In this document: positions 6,868 through 13,413 of the stretch, in pieces
How positions within the stretch are numbered: position 1 is the stretch's first letter
How the letters are laid out: every line of letters begins with the position of its first letter
Program-made: the position numbers and the translations under genes
The notes under the pieces: generated by a model
What the model saw: the letters and a program-made list of their open reading frames with translations, nothing else
Databases searched by the model: none
Told to the model about the DNA's origin: nothing
IMG/VR virus record: IMGVR_UViG_3300020172_002301
Location: 1 to 46,284 of that record
Source of the DNA: a virus
DNA length: 46,284 nt
Strand: one strand, 5' to 3'

Positions 6868-7428
6868 ATGGGATTAGACATGTATCTATCGAAAAAAACG
6901 TATGTGAAAAATTGGTCACATATGTCACCCGAAGACCTTCACAAAGTAAGTGTCAAAAGGAATGGGAAATTGGTTAAGGATATCAAACCCGAAAGAATTT
7001 CACATATAGTGGAAAGTGTGGGGTATTGGCGTAAAGCCAACCACATCCATCAATGGTTCGTTGAAAATTGCCAAGATGGTGAAGACAATTGCAGAGAATA
7101 CTATGTGGGTAGAGAACAACTTCGACAACTTGTTGATGATTGTAAGAAGGTGAAAGAAAGTTTTGAAAATTCACCAAAGGTGAAGAAGATGGTGGAAGTT
7201 GGTTGGCGGAATGGTGAGAAGTTAATGGAGGAAGTTGAACTCCCTTCGGACACATCAGTGGCGGATGAGTTACTACATCCACAACCTGGGTTCTTCTTTG
7301 GTGGAACGGAATACGATGAATACTACATTCAGTGTTTAGATGATACCATCAATCAAATCGAACCTCTATTAAAAGAAGATGAGGATAGTAAAACATCAAG
7401 TGATTACTACTACCAAGCTTCTTGGTAA
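6868..7428 (+). CDS. MGLD-type conserved phage protein
   Basis: A 186-residue protein opening MGLDMYLSKKTY, with YWRKANHIHQWFVENCQDG and EYYVGREQLRQL. Proteins beginning MG[LC]D[MI] and carrying this YWRKAN..H.WFV block occur widely in phages and bacteria without a known role. Two other proteins here (28774-29262 and 31893-32693) share only the MG[LC]DI start. The C terminus is acidic, then Tyr-rich (SDYYYQASW). Confidence 0.8.
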   Translation: MGLDMYLSKKTYVKNWSHMSPEDLHKVSVKRNGKLVKDIKPERISHIVESVGYWRKANHIHQWFVENCQDGEDNCREYYVGREQLRQLVDDCKKVKESFENSPKVKKMVEVGWRNGEKLMEEVELPSDTSVADELLHPQPGFFFGGTEYDEYYIQCLDDTINQIEPLLKEDEDSKTSSDYYYQASW

Positions 7429-7453
7429 ATAAAAAAAAATAATAAGGATATTG

Positions 7454-7485
7454 TTTGGTAAAATGGTATCCTTATTATATCTTTG
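7454..7485 (+). promoter_or_regulatory. Bacteroidota-type promoter
   Basis: TTTG at 7454-7457 and TATCTTTG at 7478-7485, spacing 20. It drives 7508-9154. No TTTGGC repeat precedes this one. Confidence 0.85.
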
Positions 7486-7507
7486 TAAAACTAAAACATT
7501 AAAAATC

Positions 7508-8128
7508 ATGCCAAATTGGTGTTCAAATACAATAACAATCACAGGTACGAAAGAACAAATCGGTCTTCTTACTCGTATCCTTGAGGACGAACCGAAATCA
7601 AAACCTGATGAGTCCATTGTTTTTAGAAGTTTGATTGGTATCGAACCTGGTATATCTCCTGAAGAATACGAAGATGGTGCTTGGTATGGTTCAAACACAA
7701 GTTACTTCGGAACTAAATGGGATGTAGATTTCAATGGTTGTAATTTCATGTTCAGTGAGGAATGTATCACAATGAGTCCCGAAACGGCGTGGTCACCACC
7801 AATTAACTTTGGTGTCGTATTACACAAAATGTACGGAGTGAGTGTGGAGTTATTCTACGCAGAGGGTGGTTGTGATTTTTGTGGTAAAACTATTATCAAT
7901 GATGATGGGATGTTTGAGGAGGATTATGGATACAATGAAGGACACTACCATTTTGATGAGGATTATTTTTGGGAGGGTGTAATTGAATCTCAAATTGAAT
8001 ATAGTGTTGAACAAGAAAGAGATGTGGAAGAATTCTTACGAGATTTTCCATTCCTATCAACCGAAGACAGAGAAGAACTTCGTAAATTATATTTGGAAAC
8101 CTTAAAACTAACGGAAACAAATGAATAG
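7508..8128 (+). CDS. YubB/Api92-like ferredoxin-fold protein (DUF1281 type)
   Basis: A 206-residue protein starting MPNWCSNTITITG, the signature opening of the DUF1281/YubB/Api92 family found on plasmids and phages. The first about 130 residues fit the family domain (WSPPINFG, VSVELFYAEGG). The C-terminal part is acidic and helical (ERDVEEFLRDFPFL). The frame is open upstream to 7451, but that stretch is the promoter, so the ATG at 7508 is used. The role of the family is unknown. It overlaps the next gene by 8 bases. Confidence 0.85.
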   Translation: MPNWCSNTITITGTKEQIGLLTRILEDEPKSKPDESIVFRSLIGIEPGISPEEYEDGAWYGSNTSYFGTKWDVDFNGCNFMFSEECITMSPETAWSPPINFGVVLHKMYGVSVELFYAEGGCDFCGKTIINDDGMFEEDYGYNEGHYHFDEDYFWEGVIESQIEYSVEQERDVEEFLRDFPFLSTEDREELRKLYLETLKLTETNE

Positions 8129-8378
8129 TATGAAAGCACAATCAGTGTGCAACCCCGACAGACAATTACCCTTTAACGAATGGGTAAAGGAACTAAACGT
8201 TTCAAAAACATACACGGAAGACAAGATTGTCCAAATGGTTCTCGAGGATGAGAATCGTAGGATGGAATCTATGAAATATTTGGAGGAAAAAGAAAACCCT
8301 CAGGAGGAGAAGTCGACCTTCCGAATTAGGTTGGCACAAATGGTTAAAAACTTTAAAGAGAAATATGGGACGAATTAA
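8121..8378 (+). CDS. small phage protein carrying a repeat-derived segment
   Basis: An 85-residue, highly charged, helical protein. Its C-terminal third (from ENPQEEKST) is encoded by a copy of the dispersed repeat (8297-8340). It overlaps both neighbours by 8 and 14 bases, as in a tightly coupled operon. No known domain. Confidence 0.7.
   Translation: MNSMKAQSVCNPDRQLPFNEWVKELNVSKTYTEDKIVQMVLEDENRRMESMKYLEEKENPQEEKSTFRIRLAQMVKNFKEKYGTN
8297..8340 (+). repeat. TTTGGC-family repeat inside coding sequence
   Basis: CCCTCAGGAGGAGAAGTCGACC then TTCCGAATTAGGTTGGCACAAA: the CTCAGG block, a GACC block and the TAGGTTGGCA end occur in family order, inside the frame of the gene at 8121-8378. Confidence 0.55.
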
Positions 8379-8859
8379 TAAAACAATCGACGGTGTCTTT
8401 ATCGACATCGTAGGTTCACCAACGGAAATCAGTACATATGACCAATTCATCCAACATGGTGATGGGTTGAAGTCATCTAAAGAACTCGACAGAGCAACTC
8501 ACTTGTATACCGAGTCAATCACATCAATGAAACAATCTTTCGAAAGATTAGCATCATTAGAGGAGATAATCATGCAAATGAGAATCCGTGAGAACTTGGA
8601 GGATATCAAATTGTGTTTGGTTCGTGATTACATTTACGCAAGGGTCCCATTCTATAGAAAGGGTACCAAGTCAAAAGATATTCGTATCATCGTGGACAAT
8701 TTGGAATTCCATCCCGAGGCCACTGAGAATCTGGACATTTTGTTTGGCAACGACGAGTTCATGGACAGAGCCAAAAACAAACTTATCCAAGCCATCGATG
8801 TGGAGATTGCAGAGAATGTTAGAAGTTACAAATTACAGTACTCACAAAAAACGAAGTAA
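8365..8859 (+). CDS. phage protein, unknown function, with repeat-derived segment
   Basis: A 164-residue mostly helical protein (ELDRATHLYTESITSMKQ...). A copy of the dispersed repeat at 8711-8751 encodes about 14 residues around FHPEATENLDILFGN. No motif points to a function. It starts 14 bases inside the upstream gene and the next gene starts 1 base after its stop. Confidence 0.7.
   Translation: MGRINKTIDGVFIDIVGSPTEISTYDQFIQHGDGLKSSKELDRATHLYTESITSMKQSFERLASLEEIIMQMRIRENLEDIKLCLVRDYIYARVPFYRKGTKSKDIRIIVDNLEFHPEATENLDILFGNDEFMDRAKNKLIQAIDVEIAENVRSYKLQYSQKTK
8711..8751 (+). repeat. TTTGGC-family repeat inside coding sequence
   Basis: CCCGAGGCCACTGAGAATCTG then GACATTTTGTTTGGCAAC resembles the intergenic copy at 3291-3333 (GGTCCGAGAATCTGATTTTAG...). 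It is in frame in 8365-8859. Confidence 0.5.
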
Positions 8860-8860
8860 G

Positions 8861-9154
8861 ATGAAAACAAACGATTCTATCACAACGGAAGTAGGTTTAA
8901 CAATCTACAAAGACCAAACGGGTTATTCTATCACAGGTTTCCCGAAGAAAGAAATCCTTAACCACGATTATGATTCGGCGTATGACTTCGAGGAGTGTGT
9001 AAGACGAAACGTAAAGTGTGGAGGTATCGAATTCGACAGTGAGTATTGTCAGTTTTGGGCGTACGCAAAAACCAAAGCTCGTCTTATCAAGTTTGCGGAC
9101 GACATCAAGAAACACTACGAGAAAGCAAAATCAATGAAGGAACAGATGTATTGA
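8861..9154 (+). CDS. small phage protein, unknown function
   Basis: A 97-residue protein. The ATG at 8861, 1 base after the previous stop, is the sensible start, although the frame is open further upstream inside the preceding gene. It has a beta-rich first half (EVGLTIYKDQTGYSITGF) and a Lys-rich C-terminal helix. Last gene of the unit begun at 7508. Confidence 0.7.
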   Translation: MKTNDSITTEVGLTIYKDQTGYSITGFPKKEILNHDYDSAYDFEECVRRNVKCGGIEFDSEYCQFWAYAKTKARLIKFADDIKKHYEKAKSMKEQMY

Positions 9155-9175
9155 TTTTGATTGGCAACAAATACT
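9151..9175 (+). repeat. TTTGGC-family repeat, short copy
   Basis: TATTGATTTTGATTGGCAACAAATA carries only the 3' end of the family consensus, spans the stop codon of 8861-9154, and leads into the promoter. Confidence 0.45.
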
Positions 9176-9183
9176 AGAATTAA

Positions 9184-9215
9184 TTTGGAATATTCTAGTA
9201 AATGACTTACCTTTG
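9184..9215 (+). promoter_or_regulatory. Bacteroidota-type promoter
   Basis: TTTG at 9184-9187 and TACCTTTG at 9208-9215, spacing 20. It drives 9240 onward. Confidence 0.8.
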
Positions 9216-9239
9216 AAATAACCATTAAATTTATATACA

Positions 9240-9821
9240 ATGAACAAAATCAAATTAAACAAGGAGGTCGTGGTATCCGACCCTTGTTACACCATCCCAA
9301 CTTGGTGTCAGGCAACTTTAAGTAATGTATTACCTGGTAACTACGATGTCCACTGTAAAAGTGTTGACTTAGGAGATTGGGGAGTTAGGAACTCTATGTT
9401 ACTTGTAGTACACGAGGACCACAACAATGAGTCACTTGAGTGGGACTCACATCCTGCAACCATCGGTGTTGACTCGGGTCAGTGTGGAATCTTTTCAAGA
9501 GAATCTTACCGTAACGACTCTCACCCAATTGAGAAAGGTCCTGCCGACTTTTCTTGTTCTCGAGGCGAATCAGGAGATGACTTCTACGATAAGATGGGAC
9601 AACGAACTCTTAGTGATAAATCCTTTGGTGTGTATGACGAGGGAGCGGTATGTTCTTCAGGAATTGGAGATGGTTCTTATATGTTGTTCACAGCTCAGGA
9701 TGAGTTTGGAAATGTAATTGCATTGGCGGTGGATTTCTTAATTGAAGGTGATGACGATGAGGAGGATGACACAAATAACTTTATTGACTTTGATTTTTAT
9801 TTAACTGAAATAAATTCGTAA
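9240..9821 (+). CDS. SDPCY-type conserved protein (DUF4241-like)
   Basis: A 193-residue protein with VVVSDPCYTIPTWCQA at the N terminus, TIGVDSGQCGIFS in the middle and SSGIGDGSY in the last third. The SDPCY plus D[SA]GQ.GIF plus GDGSY order is shared with DUF4241-like phage and bacterial proteins, whose activity is unknown to me. The C terminus is very acidic (DDDEEDD). First gene of the unit 9240-10835. Confidence 0.75.
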   Translation: MNKIKLNKEVVVSDPCYTIPTWCQATLSNVLPGNYDVHCKSVDLGDWGVRNSMLLVVHEDHNNESLEWDSHPATIGVDSGQCGIFSRESYRNDSHPIEKGPADFSCSRGESGDDFYDKMGQRTLSDKSFGVYDEGAVCSSGIGDGSYMLFTAQDEFGNVIALAVDFLIEGDDDEEDDTNNFIDFDFYLTEINS

Positions 9822-9830
9822 ACTTGTAAC

Positions 9831-10139
9831 ATGAAAAAAATATTTTTTGTTTTGATAATAGGACTAGCGGTTGGGTGTGGAATCACCCAACCTACAGCTC
9901 GAGCTAATAGTAAATCTTTGAATATTAAACATTCGGAGATTTTAATAGCATCACCAGACACAAGTGTTGTTTGGATTTTAAACAGTGGTCATGGTAAGTT
10001 AATTGCCGACACATGGATATCGGGAGCTTACGGGACGAAGACCAAAGTACATTTAGTTGGACCTGAAGAATTCAAAAAACTATCTGTTACGACGGTACCA
10101 TGTACCTGTGGAACAATGGCCAGAAATAAAACAAACTAA
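9831..10139 (+). CDS. predicted lipoprotein
   Basis: A 102-residue protein with a lipoprotein signal peptide: MKKIFF, a hydrophobic core, and lipobox LAVGC with the modified Cys at residue 16. The mature part is short, ends with CTCG, and is probably periplasmic or anchored to the outer membrane. Phage lipoproteins of this kind sometimes block superinfection; that is only a possibility here. The next gene follows after 16 bases. Confidence 0.75.
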   Translation: MKKIFFVLIIGLAVGCGITQPTARANSKSLNIKHSEILIASPDTSVVWILNSGHGKLIADTWISGAYGTKTKVHLVGPEEFKKLSVTTVPCTCGTMARNKTN

Positions 10140-10155
10140 ATTAAAACTACTTGAG

Positions 10156-10605
10156 ATGAAACCAGTACAAGAACCCCTACACATACTTAAACCCTCTCAG
10201 TGGATTAACGTCGGATGGTACCTGTTACCATTTTGTTTGGCGTACTTTACCCACAATGTATACTTTACCTTAGGTTCATTGGTGGTTCTACTTTATAAGT
10301 ACTATGAAGTGGACTACTGTAGATATTACATCTATGAAGACCGAATGACGGAAAGAAAGGGAATCTTCAACGTAACAGAAGAGACCGTTAACTACTTCAG
10401 GATTAAATCGATTATGTTGGAGGAACCGTTTATCATGAGACTCGTTGGGTTATCAAACGTAAAGATTACAACATCAGAACAATTCAAAATTAACTTCACC
10501 TTCCATGGTGTTGAGAATGGAGATGGTATCCAAGCGTTCTTGCAAGATTGTGCAAGACACGAGAGACAAAAAATGGGAACACGTGAGTTAGATTTATATA
10601 ACTAA
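10156..10605 (+). CDS. bacterial PH-domain membrane protein (YdbS/bPH2 type)
   Basis: A 149-residue protein. The ATG at 10156 is chosen because upstream codons lie within the preceding gene. Residues about 20-55 form one long or two short membrane segments (GWYLLPFCLAYF, FTLGSLVVLLY). They are followed by a bPH2 signature: YYIYEDRMTERKGIF, VNYFRIKSIMLEEP and RLVGLSNVKITTSE. This RIxxI..E....RL.GL..I pattern is characteristic of bacterial PH-like domains in membrane proteins. The function in phages is unknown. A dispersed repeat copy overlaps the membrane-segment codons. Confidence 0.8.
   Translation: MKPVQEPLHILKPSQWINVGWYLLPFCLAYFTHNVYFTLGSLVVLLYKYYEVDYCRYYIYEDRMTERKGIFNVTEETVNYFRIKSIMLEEPFIMRLVGLSNVKITTSEQFKINFTFHGVENGDGIQAFLQDCARHERQKMGTRELDLYN
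10191..10245 (+). repeat. TTTGGC-family repeat inside coding sequence
   Basis: ACCCTCTCAGTGG, GGTACCTGTTACC and CATTTTGTTTGGCGTAC follow the family order within the gene at 10156-10605. The match is weaker in the 5' half. Confidence 0.4.
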
Positions 10606-10835
10606 TGACCATGAAACTAAAGGATATAAGAATGTTTTGTCGGGTATGTAATGTTGAGTTACACCTGTCAGTGTTTCAGAAGACAGGTCTGATGGGTTTA
10701 CATGACCAATATAAGTTTGTTCGTGAGACCTGTGACACATGTTTAAAAAAGTTGAAGGAGGAGAATCCTGACTCAGGGACCTCAGACTCGGGAATTAGTT
10801 TGGCGAAACCTGAAGACGGGGGACCCAACAGGTGA
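10605..10835 (+). CDS. small zinc-finger protein with repeat-encoded tail
   Basis: A 76-residue protein with two knuckles, CRVC (residues 12-15) and CDTC (about 44-47), likely binding one zinc. The start overlaps the previous stop (TAATG). From ENPDSGTSDSG onward the last 24 residues are encoded by two tandem TTTGGC repeats, giving a low-complexity Ser/Gly/Asp tail unlike the rest. This looks like C-terminal extension by repeat insertion. Confidence 0.7.
   Translation: MTMKLKDIRMFCRVCNVELHLSVFQKTGLMGLHDQYKFVRETCDTCLKKLKEENPDSGTSDSGISLAKPEDGGPNR
10764..10806 (+). repeat. TTTGGC-family repeat at a gene's 3' end
   Basis: AATCCTGACTCAGGGACCTC then AGACTCGGGAATTAGTTTGGCG. Complete copy, in frame with 10605-10835. 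Confidence 0.7.
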
Positions 10836-10851
10836 CGATTTAGTTTGGCAA
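10815..10851 (+). repeat. TTTGGC-family dispersed repeat
   Basis: GACGGGGGACCCAACAGG then TGACGATTTAGTTTGGCAAG. It contains the stop codon of 10605-10835 (TGA at 10833-10835). Confidence 0.7.
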
Positions 10852-10856
10852 GATTA

Positions 10857-10899
10857 CCATCTCAGGATGGGCCCACACTGTCAATATAGTTTGGCAAAC
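10857..10899 (+). repeat. TTTGGC-family dispersed repeat
   Basis: CCATCTCAGGATGGGCCCAC then ACTGTCAATATAGTTTGGCAAA. Third copy in a loose tandem with the two before it. Confidence 0.7.
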
Positions 10900-10923
10900 G
10901 CTCATTGAAATTTTATACACGGA

Positions 10924-10955
10924 TTTGGAATTGTGGTTTTTATTATGTATATTTC
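10924..10955 (+). promoter_or_regulatory. probable promoter, imperfect -7 element
   Basis: TTTG at 10924-10927 and TATATTTC at 10948-10955, spacing 20. One mismatch to TAnnTTTG. It would drive 10989-11264. Confidence 0.6.
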
Positions 10956-10988
10956 TATAACAATAATAAACTATTAACGTTCAAAAAA

Positions 10989-11264
10989 ATGGCAACTAAA
11001 AAACCAGCAAAGAAACCGGCAACGAAGCCAGCAACTAAACCTGACCCAAAGAAGTCTACACCTAAGAAAGGTGGAAAGAAAGCTTTGTCTATGATGAGTA
11101 CTTCGAAGAATAGTGTGTACGTACCATTGTCACACCATATCTACTTCGATGGTTCATCTTACAGAGTTCGAGTAGCAATCAAAGGAAGAACAATCTCTCA
11201 GAGTTTCTCTTCTAAGAAGAAGGCCTTCGCTCACCGTAAGGAATTGTTATCTACTCAAGGATAA
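10989..11264 (+). CDS. histone-tail-like basic protein with AP2/Arm-type DNA-binding domain
   Basis: A 91-residue, very basic protein. Residues 1-35 are a Lys/Ala/Pro/Thr tail built on KKPA and TKPA repeats, like histone H1 C-terminal tails and bacterial histone-like proteins. Residues about 50-88 (HIYFDGSSYRVRVAIKG, then SQSFSSKKKAFAHRKELL) match the three-strand plus helix pattern of AP2-like and integrase Arm-type DNA-binding domains. It probably coats or bends phage or host DNA; that is inferred from composition and domain type. Single-gene cassette with its own terminator. Confidence 0.8.
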   Translation: MATKKPAKKPATKPATKPDPKKSTPKKGGKKALSMMSTSKNSVYVPLSHHIYFDGSSYRVRVAIKGRTISQSFSSKKKAFAHRKELLSTQG

Positions 11265-11286
11265 TAAAACCCGAACCAACAACCAG

Positions 11287-11316
11287 ACCCGTGAAATTCC
11301 ATCACGGGTTTTTTTG
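11287..11316 (+). terminator. Rho-independent terminator
   Basis: ACCCGTGA and TCACGGGT form a perfect 8-bp stem around AATTCCA, followed by seven T. Confidence 0.9.
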
Positions 11317-11318
11317 TA

Positions 11319-11458
11319 CCCTCAGGATGGGACCACACTGTCGATTTAGTTTGGCGTATGACACAACCTCCTCAGGGGCCCTGACTCTGGATTTAGTTTG
11401 GCGTATGACACAACATCCTCAGGGTCCCCGACTCTGGATTTAGTTTGGCGTATGACAA
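11319..11458 (+). repeat. tandem array of three TTTGGC-family repeats
   Basis: Three near-identical units start with CTCAGG at 11321, 11371 and 11418 (periods 50 and 47). The last two share GACTCTGGATTTAGTTTGG with following CGTATGACA. This array best defines the family consensus: CTCAGG, GGxCC, GACTCTGGATTTAGTTTGGCGTATGACACAAC. Confidence 0.85.
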
Positions 11459-11489
11459 CCGACAGATATTTATTACTAAAGATTATACA

Positions 11490-12263
11490 ATGATTAGACT
11501 TACGGAAATATTAGAGGGTGATGATGTGAATAACTTTGATTCGGCAACATCAGAGATTCATAGTAAATTGCGTGGTTATAGTGACGGAACATTTACAATA
11601 TTTGATTTAGCAATCAGGGAACCTGTAAAAGGAACCATGGGAGGTGTACCATTTATTTCAGAATGTATTATAGTGTTACATGTTTTCACCAACAGGATTT
11701 ATCCTGAGATGATTCAGGACGTATACATTTTGGTTGGCGGAATGATTCAGGAGATGGGTTACGGAGACTACCCGTTTAAATTTAAAATAGATTACCTTCG
11801 TTATGATAACCATGGGTTAAGTATCCCGATGATTACGGACCTACCACATAACATAGTACAACATTTAAGATATGACGTTCCGACTCTTCAGTCGGTTAAC
11901 ATGGGACAATATCAGTTTGTAATACCTTCGAATGTATTACCTAAGATTTCGGAAGATATAGGTGAGTGGGTTAAAATTAAAAGAAAGAAGGGGACCGTAT
12001 TGTATGACGCACTGAAGAAAGGAAAGGTGGGAGGAATTGAATATACTTTAAGGGACACCCCCGAAGATATTTTAATCTACGCTAACGGAAAAAATATTGA
12101 TTCCCCGAAAGAATTAAATGTATATGTTCAGTCCGGTGTTGTTACCATAAATGGTAAAACCAGAGACGAGTCAGATGACCGTGATGAGTTCTACAGACAG
12201 AAAGAATTTATAATGACCTCCCTTAAAGAGAAGTTTAAAAAGTTAGGTCTTAACCTCATGTAG
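11490..12263 (+). CDS. phage protein, unknown function
   Basis: A 257-residue protein. The ATG at 11490 (MIRLTEILEGDD) is preferred; the frame is open to a TTG at 11445 inside the last TTTGGC repeat. The first about 130 residues look like an alpha/beta domain, and the C-terminal half has a basic helix (RKKGTVLYDALKKGK) and a Glu/Lys-rich end. No known motif. Last plus-strand gene; a terminator follows 23 bases after its stop. No clear promoter precedes it. Confidence 0.75.
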   Translation: MIRLTEILEGDDVNNFDSATSEIHSKLRGYSDGTFTIFDLAIREPVKGTMGGVPFISECIIVLHVFTNRIYPEMIQDVYILVGGMIQEMGYGDYPFKFKIDYLRYDNHGLSIPMITDLPHNIVQHLRYDVPTLQSVNMGQYQFVIPSNVLPKISEDIGEWVKIKRKKGTVLYDALKKGKVGGIEYTLRDTPEDILIYANGKNIDSPKELNVYVQSGVVTINGKTRDESDDRDEFYRQKEFIMTSLKEKFKKLGLNLM

Positions 12264-12286
12264 TACATATATGTATATATAAAATG

Positions 12287-12314
12287 AACCCCGATATAAC
12301 AGTCGGGGTTTTTT
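12287..12314 (+). terminator. Rho-independent terminator
   Basis: AACCCCGA and TCGGGGTT form a perfect 8-bp stem around an 8-base loop, followed by T4-T6. It ends plus-strand transcription before the convergent minus-strand operon. Confidence 0.9.
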
Positions 12315-12545
12315 ATTTTAGGTCAGTTTCTAAAAAATATAAAAATATAATCGTTATTTCGAACAAGGGACAATACCATAGATACCCCCACATTTCTCCA
12401 CTTAGTCCCACTTTTTTCGATTGTAATACGACCAGCCCAAATTCCGGTTATAAATCCATATATATCTGAGAGAAATTCGTTACGACAAAAAATGTCTGGA
12501 TAGGAGGGTTAAAAACAAGGTTTTTTTAAAACATTATCAAATCTA
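12315..12545. other. convergent intergenic spacer
   Basis: No gene, repeat copy or promoter is visible in these 231 bases between the plus- and minus-strand terminators. A stop-rich 61-codon frame across 12284-12469 overlaps the terminator and is not credible as a gene. Confidence 0.6.
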
Positions 12546-12585
12546 TGTAATTTAAAACTACCCCCAAGGGGGTAATTGTATTACA
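12546..12585 (-). terminator. hairpin ending the minus-strand operon
   Basis: TACCCCC AA GGGGGTA forms a perfect 7-bp inner stem, flanked by TGTAAT/ATTACA as an outer stem. It lies 15 bases past the last minus-strand stop. The T tract is weak, so it may terminate or stabilise the 3' end. Confidence 0.6.
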
Positions 12586-12600
12586 TACAGAACTATGTTT

Positions 12601-12933
12601 TTATATAACAACAACCTCATCATGTTCTACATATTCTATATAATTCATTAGGTCATTTAGTATTCTAAAGACATCTTCGTTTACATGATTGTTAACTTCT
12701 GTATATGTGTCAAACAAATTTATTATACGTACACAACTCATTCTATAATTCTCCATATCTTGTGTCATTAGAATTACCTTACACATATGTGATGGTCCTC
12801 TTTCATGTCTTAAAGTTATGTGTATACGCAAACGACAATTACCGATTCTCGATAAATCTATACGGATATACTGGTTCTCCAAGAGGTCAACTTTATCATA
12901 TCCTTTTAATAGTTTAAATCCCCTAATTAACAT
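12601..12933 (-). CDS. small phage protein with FKLLKGY motif
   Basis: A 110-residue protein. The N terminus MLIRGFKLLKGYDKV carries a motif shared with four other small proteins here. The rest is a beta-strand-rich basic part, then a helix-rich acidic end (FRILNDLMNYIEYVEHDE). Last gene of the long minus-strand operon; it overlaps its upstream neighbour by 11 bases. Function unknown. Confidence 0.75.
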   Translation of the reverse strand: MLIRGFKLLKGYDKVDLLENQYIRIDLSRIGNCRLRIHITLRHERGPSHMCKVILMTQDMENYRMSCVRIINLFDTYTEVNNHVNEDVFRILNDLMNYIEYVEHDEVVVI

Positions 12934-13279
12934 TAATCAACATTTTTTTAAATGATTCAAATTCCTTACGTACTTTATTACGGTCCCTTTCTTCCATATT
13001 GTCAGGTATGTTTATATACAATCCTGACTTTACCATATCTTCTATTTTATCTACATAATCATCATATGGAATATTATTCATTACTAAACCATATGTACTT
13101 CTATATAGTACACCATCCTCATTTGTTATTCCCTCATAATATTCAGGTATTGTTGTGATTATTTTTATCTCACATATATAAGGACTATGTTTTGGATTTC
13201 TTATTTCTATTATATAGTTTTTTCCTTTTACCTTTATAGTATCAATTCCTCTTAGTAGTTTAAAAGTTGATATATTCAT
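12923..13279 (-). CDS. small phage protein with FKLLRGI motif
   Basis: A 118-residue protein. The ATG at 13279 (MNISTFKLLRG) is preferred over a GTG nine codons upstream, because it puts the FKLLRG motif at the same distance from the start as in its relatives. The C-terminal half is helical and charged (MEERDRNKVRKEFESFKK). It is adjacent to, and may be a distant duplicate of, 12601-12933. Confidence 0.7.
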   Translation of the reverse strand: MNISTFKLLRGIDTIKVKGKNYIIEIRNPKHSPYICEIKIITTIPEYYEGITNEDGVLYRSTYGLVMNNIPYDDYVDKIEDMVKSGLYINIPDNMEERDRNKVRKEFESFKKMLINVN

Positions 13280-13337
13280 ATTATTAGTTTTATTCGTTGG
13301 GAGCACAGTTATTAGGTTTTATGTGTTTACCCCGGTT

Positions 13338-13385
13338 TTATATTTCGTTCATCCAATCATCTATTTTATACTTTTCGTTATCCAT
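13338..13385 (-). CDS. possible 15-residue micro-ORF
   Basis: ATG to TAA encodes MDNEKYKIDDWMNEI in the gap between larger genes. The codons look phage-like, but the ORF is too short to be confident. It may be a leader peptide or chance. Confidence 0.25.
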   Translation of the reverse strand: MDNEKYKIDDWMNEI

Positions 13386-13413
13386 TTTATTCGTTTTGTG
13401 GTTCCATATTATT

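Noticed and set aside
8588-8860. Long N-terminal extension of the gene at 8861
   Set aside because: The extension overlaps 8365-8859 completely in another frame and is Trp/Ser-rich nonsense; the ATG at 8861, 1 base after the previous stop, is far more plausible.
10989-11264. Tyrosine integrase fragment
   Set aside because: Only the Arm/AP2-like DNA-binding part is present; no catalytic domain or attachment-site duplication is visible nearby.
11319-11458. CRISPR array
   Set aside because: Three units of 47-50 bases have similar sequence throughout and no unique spacers of constant length; no cas gene is present.
12284-12469. 61-codon plus-strand frame in the convergent spacer
   Set aside because: It starts inside the terminator hairpin of 11490-12263 and has low-complexity, non-protein-like composition.
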